DNA of 5,607 bases, taken from contig NZ_KB849212.1 of NCBI RefSeq assembly GCF_000368025.1, positions 1,016,455-1,022,061 on the forward strand, given 5' to 3'. The DNA comes from Acinetobacter parvus DSM 16617 = CIP 108168 (lineage in GTDB: Bacteria > Pseudomonadota > Gammaproteobacteria > Pseudomonadales > Moraxellaceae). The first letter of the stretch is position 1. The number at the start of each line of letters is the position of its first letter. The translations under genes were made by a program, and so were the position numbers. The notes below the pieces were generated by a model, which saw nothing but the letters and a program-made list of their open reading frames with translations, was not told where the DNA came from and did not search any database. This document shows, in pieces, positions 1 through 5,498 of this stretch.

Positions 1-49
1 AAATGAGTTTTACTATGATCAGCTACCCCAACAAAACAAGGTGGCTTAA
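1..49 (+). CDS. IS3-family transposase OrfB, C-terminal tail (partial)
   Basis: The last 15 codons of a transposase are readable in frame from position 2, ending with TAA at 47-49: NEFYYDQLPQQNKVA. This aligns with the end of the complete OrfB at 2485-3312 (NEFYDQHLLKVMAA), and the stop lies a similar distance before the inverted repeat. The catalytic core is outside the window. The fragment shows that element A reads left to right, the same way as the other two IS elements here. The sequence differs from the middle element, so this is a relative and not a second copy. Confidence 0.8.
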   Translation, partial: NEFYYDQLPQQNKVA

Positions 50-110
50 CTAGAGCGGAATATCACTTATAAATACGCTTTTAGTTGTTCAAACAAGTGG
101 GACCACCTCT
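1..110 (+). mobile_element. IS3-family insertion sequence, right-end fragment (element A)
   Basis: This is the last part of an insertion sequence whose body lies left of the window. It holds the tail of a transposase gene (to 49) and a right end built like that of the complete element at 2095-3382. That end has the 11-bp box TATCACTTATA (61-71), a 12-bp spacer, an 8-bp box GTTGTTCA (84-91), an 11-bp spacer, and a tip CCACCTCT (103-110). The right boundary is inferred from this alignment and from where the interrupted glycosyltransferase frame stops matching its family; it could be off by 1 bp. The expected 3-bp target duplicate would be AGC (111-113), but the other copy is outside the window. 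Its end boxes match those of the element starting at 5411 better than those of the middle element. Confidence 0.8.
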
Positions 111-296
111 AGCCACTTCACTTTTAGCAAGATCTGTTTTTGTTATATCAAGTCCTAAAACATTTGCAATCTGCTCCATCGTGGCAGGCGTGACAGCATC
201 AAAGAAACAAAAATCTATCGCCTGTTTCTGAAAAATCGATAAAATATGATCGCGACGCTGATCCGCATAAGTAAGGCTGATCACATAATTCTTCAT
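111..296 (-). pseudogene. Glycosyltransferase family 25 (LOS/LPS type), N-terminal fragment broken by IS
   Basis: Reading leftward from ATG at 296-294, 62 codons of host sequence remain, beginning MKNYVISL and containing an FFDAV segment at about residues 31-35. This N-terminal pattern (short beta strand, RR/RDHI helix, then F-DAV) is that of GT25 enzymes, cytoplasmic transferases that add Gal or Glc to lipooligosaccharide. The family would continue with an E-(V/I)-x-C-x-x-SH type motif just where this frame reaches SEVA. Instead it enters the IS end and reads RGGPTCLNN before a TAA at 83-81. A full GT25 is usually about 230-270 residues, so about a quarter is present; the rest presumably lies beyond element A. 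The ATG at 296 is preferred over an in-frame TTG at 329 because family members start at this motif. The gene is divergent from the glycosyltransferase at 570-1478. Confidence 0.75.
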
Positions 297-515
297 AGTA
301 TAATCTTCACTAGCAACAACGTGCCACAATGCATTAAGATATTAAAATCTAAGTATTATTCATATTCTATCTTGTAAATACAACAACAAAGTAAAACACA
401 TTTGTACCAATATCGAAATCCTGCGTTGATTTGTTCACAATACACATCAATGCTAGTCATGTTGAAAAGATAGACTTACAATGTTAGTTTTTAATTTATC
501 ATGCAGTTCTTTTAG
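297..515. other. Divergent intergenic region between two glycosyltransferase genes
   Basis: This AT-rich stretch separates the leftward GT25 fragment from the rightward glycosyltransferase, so it should contain promoters for both. Apart from the weak leftward candidate at 355-383, I see no convincing paired -35/-10 for the rightward gene, no strong ribosome binding site, no RNA gene and no terminator-like hairpin. Confidence 0.5.
355..383 (-). promoter_or_regulatory. Possible sigma70 promoter for the GT25 gene
   Basis: On the minus strand a TTGTAT hexamer (383-378) is followed after 17 bp by AATAAT (360-355), a 5-of-6 match to the -10 consensus. The -35 match is poor (TTG only). Placement about 58 bp before the ATG at 296 is reasonable for a promoter of the leftward gene. 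In an AT-rich spacer such matches occur by chance, so this is a weak call. Confidence 0.22.
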
Positions 516-1478
516 ATGTTATCTTCTACTTACTGCATTGATTTTATAAATAATGAAGTGATTGCAGATATGAACAATGAAGTAATTAAAGTATTTGTGG
601 GTTGTGATCCCAACAACTGTGATTTAGAACAAATGATGGTTTTAGATTACAGCATTCGAAAACACACCCAACACCCTGTTGAAATTGTTTGGATGCAATT
701 AAGCCATGACCCTAAAAGTCCATGGTACAGTAATCAAGAAACTCGAGAAGGTTGGCATACAGAAAAATGGGCAACTCCATTCTCAGGTTTCCGTTGGGCA
801 ATCCCTGAGTCATGCAACTTTCAAGGTCGTGCCATCTATATGGATGCGGATGTCGTTGTTTTATGTGATATTGCTGAGCTATGGTCACATCCACTGAGTA
901 ATGATGCGATCGTGATCGCAAAGGGTGGAAAGAGTACTGCTCGTTTATGCACCTGTGTATGGGACTGTGAAAAAGCAAAACAACATTTGCCTACATTAAA
1001 AGAACTACAAGCAGATCCTGAGGGACATAAAAAACTGATGCAGCTCATCAAAGAAAAGCCTGAACTTGTTCAACCTTATCAAGATTCATACAACAATATT
1101 GATGGTGAAGGTCTTCCAATTGAGCAAATTAAAATTTTGCATTACTCTGATATGGGTACACAGTTTAGTCATAAATATGCCTTACCGCGCCTTGAAGCAT
1201 CTGGGCAAAAGCATTGGTTTGATGGGAAAATCATGCCGCACCCACGTGAAGACCTTGTCGCATTATTTGATCAATACTACCAAGAAGCTCTTGAAAATGG
1301 GTATCGCCCTGAAAACTATACGATCACTCCTTTCGGTAATTTTTCAAAAGCAACACAGGTCAACTATCATGGCAACAAAGTAACCCGTCCAGATGCAGAG
1401 GCGAACTGGTTTAATCGCTCAGTTCAATCGCTTAAGTCTGTATTTAAAGGAAAAAAGAAATTTTCTTTAGATGATTAA
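516..1478 (+). CDS. GT-A-fold glycosyltransferase (GT8-like), surface glycan synthesis
   Basis: This is the only host gene in the window that looks intact: 320 codons from ATG 516, or 302 from ATG 570. It begins IKVFVGCDPNN with a pattern typical of nucleotide-sugar transferases, and has a clear DxD-type metal motif in AIYMDADVVVLCDI (D110 and D112 counted from the first ATG). A conserved-looking stretch HYSDMGTQFSHKYALPRL follows in the C-terminal half, then an aromatic and basic C-terminus. There is no signal peptide or membrane segment, so it should act on the cytoplasmic face using a nucleotide sugar. I recognise the fold, not the donor or acceptor. ATG 570 (MNNEVIKVF) fits the usual family start better, because the strand normally begins a few residues before VFVGCDP; neither start has a strong Shine-Dalgarno. 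The setting suggests outer-core or LOS assembly. Confidence 0.8.
   Translation: MLSSTYCIDFINNEVIADMNNEVIKVFVGCDPNNCDLEQMMVLDYSIRKHTQHPVEIVWMQLSHDPKSPWYSNQETREGWHTEKWATPFSGFRWAIPESCNFQGRAIYMDADVVVLCDIAELWSHPLSNDAIVIAKGGKSTARLCTCVWDCEKAKQHLPTLKELQADPEGHKKLMQLIKEKPELVQPYQDSYNNIDGEGLPIEQIKILHYSDMGTQFSHKYALPRLEASGQKHWFDGKIMPHPREDLVALFDQYYQEALENGYRPENYTITPFGNFSKATQVNYHGNKVTRPDAEANWFNRSVQSLKSVFKGKKKFSLDD
549..587 (+). repeat. Short imperfect direct repeat spanning the start of the glycosyltransferase
   Basis: Bases 549-563 and 573-587 match at 13 of 15 positions with a 24-bp period, encoding NNEVI twice (residues 12-16 and 20-24 from the first ATG). The second copy directly follows the likely true start at 570, so the first copy may be a duplicated, untranslated 5' edge of the gene. 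Confidence 0.6.
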
Positions 1479-1495
1479 TGCTTTCGCAGCTACAA

Positions 1496-1541
1496 TAACA
1501 CTACTTCTTTTAAACAATATACGATGGGGGAGGTAGTGTTA
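1496..1541. repeat. 9-bp perfect inverted repeat after the glycosyltransferase gene
   Basis: TAACACTAC (1496-1504) is repeated inverted as GTAGTGTTA (1533-1541), with a 28-base loop between. The right arm is followed by AAATATTC and not by a T-run, so it is not a standard rho-independent terminator. It lies in the 187-bp gap between two host genes. It could be a weak hairpin or a protein-binding palindrome; its role is unknown. Confidence 0.35.
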
Positions 1542-1665
1542 AAATATTCAATACAGATTCACTCTCCCACAATCGCGCTAATAATAAAAAATATCATATA
1601 ATTAAGAGATTAATTTTAGTCTATCCTCCATCCTATGGTGGTAAACTTATACCTGAGTAAACTCG

Positions 1666-2094
1666 ATGCAACAGATTTTCAATCGTATTACACAAAATAT
1701 TTTCAAGTTCCTTTATAAGTCTTTCCATTCCAAAGCATATAAACATAATCGCCGCTATTGGCCATACTACAAGACTGTTCGCAATAGCGAAGGCGACTTA
1801 GAGCAATTATTTTTTAATAAAAAATTAATTGCCGATCATACAAAACCATTTAAAAGTCAAAAAAATACCTGTGTATTGGTTGCAACTGGGCCTTCTGTCA
1901 AAGATATAGATCAACGTTTTCTGACCAATCCTGACTATGACTATATTGGTGTGAATGGTGCTATTTCACTAGATCACATTCACTTTAAATATTACGTAAT
2001 TATTGATTTTAATTTTACGACTAAGCGTTTCGATCTAATATTAAAAGTTCTTAACAGTGATTGTATATTTTTCACAACGCCTCGTTGTTTAGAC
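1666..2094 (+). pseudogene. GPS-motif glycan biosynthesis protein (CST-I/GT42- or DUF115-like), 5' part split by IS
   Basis: Codons 1-143 of a host gene of 295 codons; the remainder is at 3386-3844. The segment CVLVATGPSVKDID (GPS at residues 75-77) resembles the nucleotide-binding opening of CST-I-type sialyltransferases (GNGPSLKEID) and of DUF115/MptE-like proteins. It is followed by YIGVNGAISL and FKYYVIID, again in family order. The N-terminal 65 residues are basic and aromatic and may contact membrane or partners. There is no signal peptide. The insertion sequence begins directly after codon 143 (GAC) and its first three bases TGA form the stop, so the fragment carries no foreign tail. 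It ends before the second conserved block and is unlikely to be active. ATG 1666 has only a weak ribosome binding site. The sialic-acid-like substrate suggested by the family is not demonstrated. Confidence 0.75.
2092..2094 (+). repeat. Target-site duplication GAC, left copy
   Basis: The three bases GAC immediately before the IS left tip TGATGTGG are repeated at 3383-3385 immediately after the right tip CCACATCA. A 3-bp duplication is normal for IS3-family insertion, and it fixes both ends of the middle element. Confidence 0.9.
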
Positions 2095-2146
2095 TGATGT
2101 GGGTCTAGGATTTTAGACCACGTCTATAAGTGATAATCTACTCCCC

Positions 2147-2169
2147 AATAAGCATGGGAAATGCTTGTT
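2147..2169 (+). promoter_or_regulatory. Hairpin in the orfA leader of element B
   Basis: AAGCAT (2150-2155) pairs with ATGCTT (2161-2166) around a GGGAA loop, and the stem can extend to 9 bp with one T-G wobble (2147-2169). It ends three bases before the AGGAG ribosome binding site. A short T-rich run follows. Possible roles are damping of transcription or translation entering from the interrupted host gene. Element C has a hairpin in the same place. Confidence 0.5.
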
Positions 2170-2171
2170 TT

Positions 2172-2176
2172 AGGAG
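2172..2176 (+). promoter_or_regulatory. Ribosome binding site of orfA, element B
   Basis: AGGAG lies six bases before the ATG at 2183 and is the strongest Shine-Dalgarno in the window. It supports this start for orfA and contrasts with the weak sites of the host genes. Confidence 0.75.
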
Positions 2177-2182
2177 TCAACC

Positions 2183-2488
2183 ATGACACGAAGAAAACGT
2201 CGTAATCATTCAGCAGAGTTTAAAGTTAAAGTTGCTCTCGCAGCAATTAAAGGCGACCACACACTCGCTGAACTTTCTACTCAATTCGATTTACATCAAA
2301 ACCAAATCATCGATTGGAAAAATCAACTGCTTGAGCAATCAATCAATATTTTTTCACGACCAACAGCACAACAAGAACCTGAGATTGACCTCAAAGCTCT
2401 ACATGCCAAGATAGGACATCAGGCATTGCAAATTGATTTTTTAGAAAGTGCGCTCAGAAAAATAGGGCAGCTGAGCGGCAAAAAATGA
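2183..2488 (+). CDS. IS3-family transposase OrfA (helix-turn-helix protein)
   Basis: A 101-residue protein starting MTRRKRRNHSAEFKVKVALAAIKGD, typical of IS3-family OrfA. Residues about 9-50 form the DNA-binding helix-turn-helix of the HTH transposase-8 type (TLAELSTQFDLHQNQIIDWK). The C-terminal part, about 68-95, has spaced leucines and isoleucines expected for a short leucine-zipper-like coil used in oligomerisation. Alone, OrfA usually binds the inverted repeats and moderates transposition; joined to OrfB it forms the active transposase. It ends in a run of six A (2480-2485) and its TGA overlaps the OrfB start ATG as ATGA. The start is supported by AGGAG upstream. It is 36-residue alignable with the OrfA start of element C but clearly diverged. 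Confidence 0.93.
   Translation: MTRRKRRNHSAEFKVKVALAAIKGDHTLAELSTQFDLHQNQIIDWKNQLLEQSINIFSRPTAQQEPEIDLKALHAKIGHQALQIDFLESALRKIGQLSGKK
2480..2488 (+). promoter_or_regulatory. Likely -1 frameshift or translational-coupling site between orfA and orfB
   Basis: Six A residues (2480-2485) are read as the last two Lys codons of OrfA. The OrfB frame is -1 to it and starts with an ATG overlapping the OrfA stop (ATGA, 2485-2488). IS3-family elements commonly make an OrfAB fusion by -1 slippage on an A-rich run. Here slippage would give ...SGKK-MIDKTHQ. The overlap would equally allow OrfB to be re-initiated separately. I cannot tell which occurs. Confidence 0.6.
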
Positions 2489-3312
2489 TCGATAAGACCC
2501 ATCAACTTTCGGTACGACAACAATCGCAATTGATTCAAATCAATCGCAGTACGTTGTATTACAAGCCCAAAGAGATTTCATCAACTGATTTGAGTTTGAT
2601 GCGTCTGATCGATGAAATTCATCTCGACTACCCATTTATGGGCAGTCGAATGATACGAGATATGCTACAGCGTCAAGGGAATCAAATAGGTCGGCGTAAA
2701 GTCCGACGTTTAATGCGCTTGATGGGAATACATGCCTTGTATCCAAAACCCAATACCAGTAAGCCTAATCTTGCACACCGTATTTTCCCATATCTGTTGA
2801 AAAACATGGTCATCGATCACTCTAATCAAGTCTGGTGTACAGATATCACATACATTCCTATGGCTAAAGGCTTTGTCTATTTGTGTGCAATTATAGATTG
2901 GCATAGTCGTAAAGTACTGGCTCATCGTGTATCGATCAGTATGGAAACAGACTTTTGCATAGATGCGTTGCAAGAAGCAATTGTGAAATATGGTTGTCCT
3001 GAGGTGTTTAATACAGACCAAGGCAGTCAATTCACAAGCGAGGCATTTTTGAATGAGTTAAAATTGCGAAATATCCGTATCAGTATGGATGGGAAAGGAC
3101 GATGGATGGATAATGTGATGATTGAGCGGTTATGGCGCAGCTTGAAGCATGAGGAAGTCTATTTGAAGGCTTACGATACGGTTAAACAAGCGAAACAATC
3201 AATTGCTGAATATTTGGATTTTTATAACATGATACGTCCTCATTCAAGTTTGAATAAGGCAACACCAAATGAATTTTATGATCAACATTTACTAAAAGTA
3301 ATGGCAGCATGA
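2485..3312 (+). CDS. IS3-family transposase OrfB (DDE integrase domain)
   Basis: A 275-residue catalytic subunit that cuts and joins DNA at the IS ends, forming the circular intermediate typical of this family. Residues about 38-90 carry the HTH_21-like segment (DEIHLDYPFMGSRMI then RRKVRRLMRLMGI). The retroviral-integrase-type core follows, with D120 in VWCTDITYIPM, D178 in FNTDQGSQF and E214 in MIERLWRSLKHEEV. The 35 residues between the second Asp and the Glu match the DD(35)E signature exactly. The conserved YNMIRPHSSLN ending is present. The length is normal and there are no stops or frameshifts, so the enzyme is probably functional. It starts at ATG 2485 if translated separately, or is entered by frameshift from orfA. 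Confidence 0.95.
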   Translation: MIDKTHQLSVRQQSQLIQINRSTLYYKPKEISSTDLSLMRLIDEIHLDYPFMGSRMIRDMLQRQGNQIGRRKVRRLMRLMGIHALYPKPNTSKPNLAHRIFPYLLKNMVIDHSNQVWCTDITYIPMAKGFVYLCAIIDWHSRKVLAHRVSISMETDFCIDALQEAIVKYGCPEVFNTDQGSQFTSEAFLNELKLRNIRISMDGKGRWMDNVMIERLWRSLKHEEVYLKAYDTVKQAKQSIAEYLDFYNMIRPHSSLNKATPNEFYDQHLLKVMAA

Positions 3313-3382
3313 TTTAAATATTTAGAGCGGATTTATCACTTATAAAACTGAATTGAGTGGTCTAATTAACGGAACCACATCA

Positions 3383-3385
3383 GAC
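3383..3385 (+). repeat. Target-site duplication GAC, right copy
   Basis: This matches 2092-2094 across the middle element. Joining codon 143 (GAC, 2092-2094) to ATC at 3386 keeps the host reading frame without a stop, so the insertion site is exact. Confidence 0.9.
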
Positions 3386-3844
3386 ATCATTTTAAAAAGA
3401 ATTGACCCAAGTCAAATTAAGTGCGAAATCAAAATCATCGAGACTATTTTCCAAGATAAAACTGTTGAACCATTCATGGGTAAAAAGCACAAACTAGATT
3501 TAGAAAAACCTTATTTTCACTTATATGGCGAATTTGGCTTTTCAACGAATATATTCAATGCAGTATTTGATTATTTAACTGTCCCATATGTGGCATTACA
3601 AGTCGCATATGCAATTGGTTTTAAAGAAATTTATATCGCTGGATTAGATATGAATAATTTTTCTCAGCCACGTTTTTATGAGAGTATAGAAAACAAACAG
3701 CCAACAATGTTAGATCAATACCTACATTTAATTTTTCCCGCTTTTGATGCTGCGGCTGAATTCTTTATAGAGCACCAAGTTCAGGTTTATAATCTTTCCC
3801 CCACAAGTGCCATAGAATCTTTTAAAAAAATCAATACAATCTAA
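3386..3844 (+). pseudogene. GPS-motif glycan biosynthesis protein, 3' part split by IS
   Basis: Codons 144-295 of the gene begun at 1666, ending with TAA at 3842-3844. The key block is VALQVAYAIGFKEIYIAGLDM (rejoined residues about 212-232), which parallels the CAVAIALGYKEIYLSGID segment of CST-I-type sialyltransferases and the similar helix-strand-D of DUF115 proteins. VYNLSPTSAI near the C-terminus resembles LYCLCPNSLL of CST enzymes. An in-frame TTG at 3353 inside the IS would add 11 IS-coded residues, but nothing suggests it is used. With the N-terminal GPS nucleotide-binding motif on the other side of the IS, neither part should work alone. The acyltransferase gene starts 58 bp downstream, so polar effects of the IS on it are possible. 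Confidence 0.75.
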
Positions 3845-3902
3845 TTATCCAGTCATTATGAAATAAATCATACAATTACTCTTTTTTTAGAAAACTTATT
3901 GC

Positions 3903-5426
3903 ATGAGCATCAATACTTTTAGGAATGATATTAATGGATTAAGAGCTTATGCTGTAATTTTAGTTGTACTTTTCCATTTCCAAATATTTGGGTTTTCGGC
4001 TGGTTATCTTGGCGTTGATATTTTTTTCGTCATTTCAGGTTATCTGATGACAAAAATTATCATTGAAAAACTGTTTAAGCAGCAGCTTTCTTTTACAGAT
4101 TTTTATCTCGCTCGAATTGTACGAATATTTCCAGCACTTTTATTCCTTATTGTATTTCTTACCATACTGGGTTGGTTTATTTTTATTCCAGAAGACTTTA
4201 AGAATTTTGCTAAAGATGCACGATACAGTCTGACTTTTCTATCAAACGATCTTTATTATCGCCAAGCTGGTGATTATTTTGCTGCCGATACACATGATAA
4301 AGCCCTACTTCACACTTGGTCTCTTTCGGTTGAATGGCAGTTTTATCTTTTATTTCCTCTCTTGCTCTTTATTTATGCAAAATTTGATAAAAAATTAAAA
4401 TATATTGGTATTTTTTTAAGTCTTATACTTATTGCTTCCCTATCATTTTCAACATTAATGACAGCTAAAGATACCATGTATGGGTTCTTTAAGCTGACAA
4501 CGCGTACGTGGGAACTAGTTGCTGGAGGTTTGGTATATTACTACTTTAATAATAAACAACTCACTGCCCCACTACAAAAACTCAGTGAAGGTTTGGGTTT
4601 TACCTTTATTCTTCTTAGTCTAGTTTTATACGATCAGAATACACCTTGGCCAAGCTTTTTAGCCTTATTACCAGTGATGGGTACAATGCTCATCTTAATT
4701 GCTAATCGTCAAAATTCAATTTTCACTCAAGCAAAATTCATCCAAAACATTGGTAGTGCATCGTATTCTATTTATTTATGGCACTGGCCTGTATTTTTCT
4801 TATTGAATTATTTTTTTATTAAATTAAATTTTATTAGCTTAAGTCTCTCCCTCGGACTCTCTTTACTCTTGGGGTGGTTAAGTTATAAATACATCGAAGG
4901 TAGTCGAAAATCCCTACAAAAGCTCAAAAAAGGGCATATATATTTATTGTTTATTTCCACCCTACTCTTACTTTATCCAATCTATAAACATATAGAAGAA
5001 AATGGTCTTGCAAGTCGAGAAAAATCTAACACTCCCTCTAATCTAGACAAAATGCAAATGCCAAGTGTTGAAAATGGGTGGTGTTTTTATAATATTAAAG
5101 ATAACCATAATCTCAAAGTAGGCTCACAAGGATTTGAATGCTCAATTGCTTCAGAACAGAAAAATGCAAAATCGGCACTGTTATTTGGAGATTCATTTGC
5201 AGGTCACAATAGCCCGTTTTGGGATCAGATTGGAAAGAAGCTGAACTTAAATATACAAGCCATTACGACAAACTGGTGTTATCCAAGTCTTAATAAAGAG
5301 TTTACAGGGAACAAACAATCTACAGCGTATCAACAGTGCTTATTAAATCGTGAGTATTTATCTAAACATATAGATCAATACGATGTGTTGATATTCGCAG
5401 GCCGTTGGTCAGAGATGGATCCGTAA
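3903..5426 (+). CDS. Acyltransferase-3 / SGNH O-acyltransferase (OafA-like), C-terminus truncated by IS
   Basis: An integral membrane protein that would transfer an acyl group, usually acetyl, across the inner membrane to a surface sugar. The AT3 domain covers about residues 5-335. It has FRNDINGLRAYAV with VVLFHF (H25), GYLGVDIFFVISGYL, FYLARIVRIFPALL (R71 and R74), LLHTWSLSVEWQFYLLFP and SYSIYLWHWPVFF, and about ten hydrophobic segments. After a last membrane span (about 345-361), a periplasmic SGNH domain starts, with its first catalytic block LFGDSFAGH (GDS at 429-431). Host sequence stops after 502 codons plus two bases at 5410; the final EMDP and TAA come from the IS. OafA-type proteins are usually about 620-660 residues, so the rest of the SGNH domain, including its catalytic D-x-x-H block, is lost. 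ATG 3903 fits the family N-terminus; its ribosome binding site is weak. Confidence 0.88.
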   Translation: MSINTFRNDINGLRAYAVILVVLFHFQIFGFSAGYLGVDIFFVISGYLMTKIIIEKLFKQQLSFTDFYLARIVRIFPALLFLIVFLTILGWFIFIPEDFKNFAKDARYSLTFLSNDLYYRQAGDYFAADTHDKALLHTWSLSVEWQFYLLFPLLLFIYAKFDKKLKYIGIFLSLILIASLSFSTLMTAKDTMYGFFKLTTRTWELVAGGLVYYYFNNKQLTAPLQKLSEGLGFTFILLSLVLYDQNTPWPSFLALLPVMGTMLILIANRQNSIFTQAKFIQNIGSASYSIYLWHWPVFFLLNYFFIKLNFISLSLSLGLSLLLGWLSYKYIEGSRKSLQKLKKGHIYLLFISTLLLLYPIYKHIEENGLASREKSNTPSNLDKMQMPSVENGWCFYNIKDNHNLKVGSQGFECSIASEQKNAKSALLFGDSFAGHNSPFWDQIGKKLNLNIQAITTNWCYPSLNKEFTGNKQSTAYQQCLLNREYLSKHIDQYDVLIFAGRWSEMDP

Positions 5427-5465
5427 ATTTGAACAACTCCTATAAGTGATATTCTGCTCCTCAAA

Positions 5466-5482
5466 TGATGTTATAAACATCA
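5466..5482 (+). promoter_or_regulatory. Hairpin in the orfA leader of element C
   Basis: TGATGTT (5466-5472) pairs perfectly with AACATCA (5476-5482) around a 3-base ATA loop, ending six bases before the GGAG ribosome binding site (5489-5492). It sits where element B has a hairpin of different sequence, which suggests the structure, not the sequence, is maintained. Confidence 0.5.
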
Positions 5483-5498
5483 ATATATGGAGTATTTT

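Larger units (their letters stand above)
2095..3382 (+). mobile_element. Complete IS3-family insertion sequence, 1288 bp (element B)
   Basis: The element is bounded by inverted tips TGATGTGG (2095-2102) and CCACATCA (3375-3382), with GAC duplicated on both sides. Inside each tip are a second inverted box, TAGACCAC (2114-2121) and GTGGTCTA (3357-3364), and a third box, TATAAGTGATA (2125-2135) and TATCACTTATA (3334-3344). The distance from tip to third box is 30 bp on the left and 38 bp on the right. It carries orfA and orfB in the usual IS3 order. Both are open and the DDE triad is complete, so the element looks capable of moving. The host frame across the gap is undamaged, which suggests a recent insertion. 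From the protein type I would place it in the IS3 or IS51 subgroup; I do not recognise the ISfinder name. Confidence 0.95.

Noticed and set aside
297..329. Upstream TTG start for the GT25 fragment
   Set aside because: It adds 11 residues before MKNYVISL, which is the usual family N-terminus, so ATG 296 is preferred.
706..1383. Several open frames of 63-105 codons on both strands within the glycosyltransferase gene
   Set aside because: They overlap the clear glycosyltransferase frame, lack recognisable domains and ribosome binding sites, and have the look of chance open frames.
2232..3030. Open frames inside orfA and antisense to orfB
   Set aside because: They are shadows of the transposase genes with atypical composition and no family resemblance.
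3318..3346. Outward promoter at the right end of element B (TATAAA at 3341)
   Set aside because: No acceptable -35 hexamer lies 16-18 bp upstream, and the TATAAA is part of the conserved inverted-repeat box.
2114..3364. Shorter IS boundaries at TAGACCAC/GTGGTCTA
   Set aside because: They give no matching target duplication. The longer boundaries TGATGTGG/CCACATCA give GAC on both sides and restore the host frame.
3353..3385. TTG start giving a 163-residue protein for the 3' fragment
   Set aside because: The first 11 residues are coded by the IS right end and there is no ribosome binding site. The fragment is better read as the second part of the split gene.
3882..3888. Run of seven T before the acyltransferase as a terminator
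   Set aside because: No GC-rich hairpin precedes it, so there is no support for rho-independent termination.
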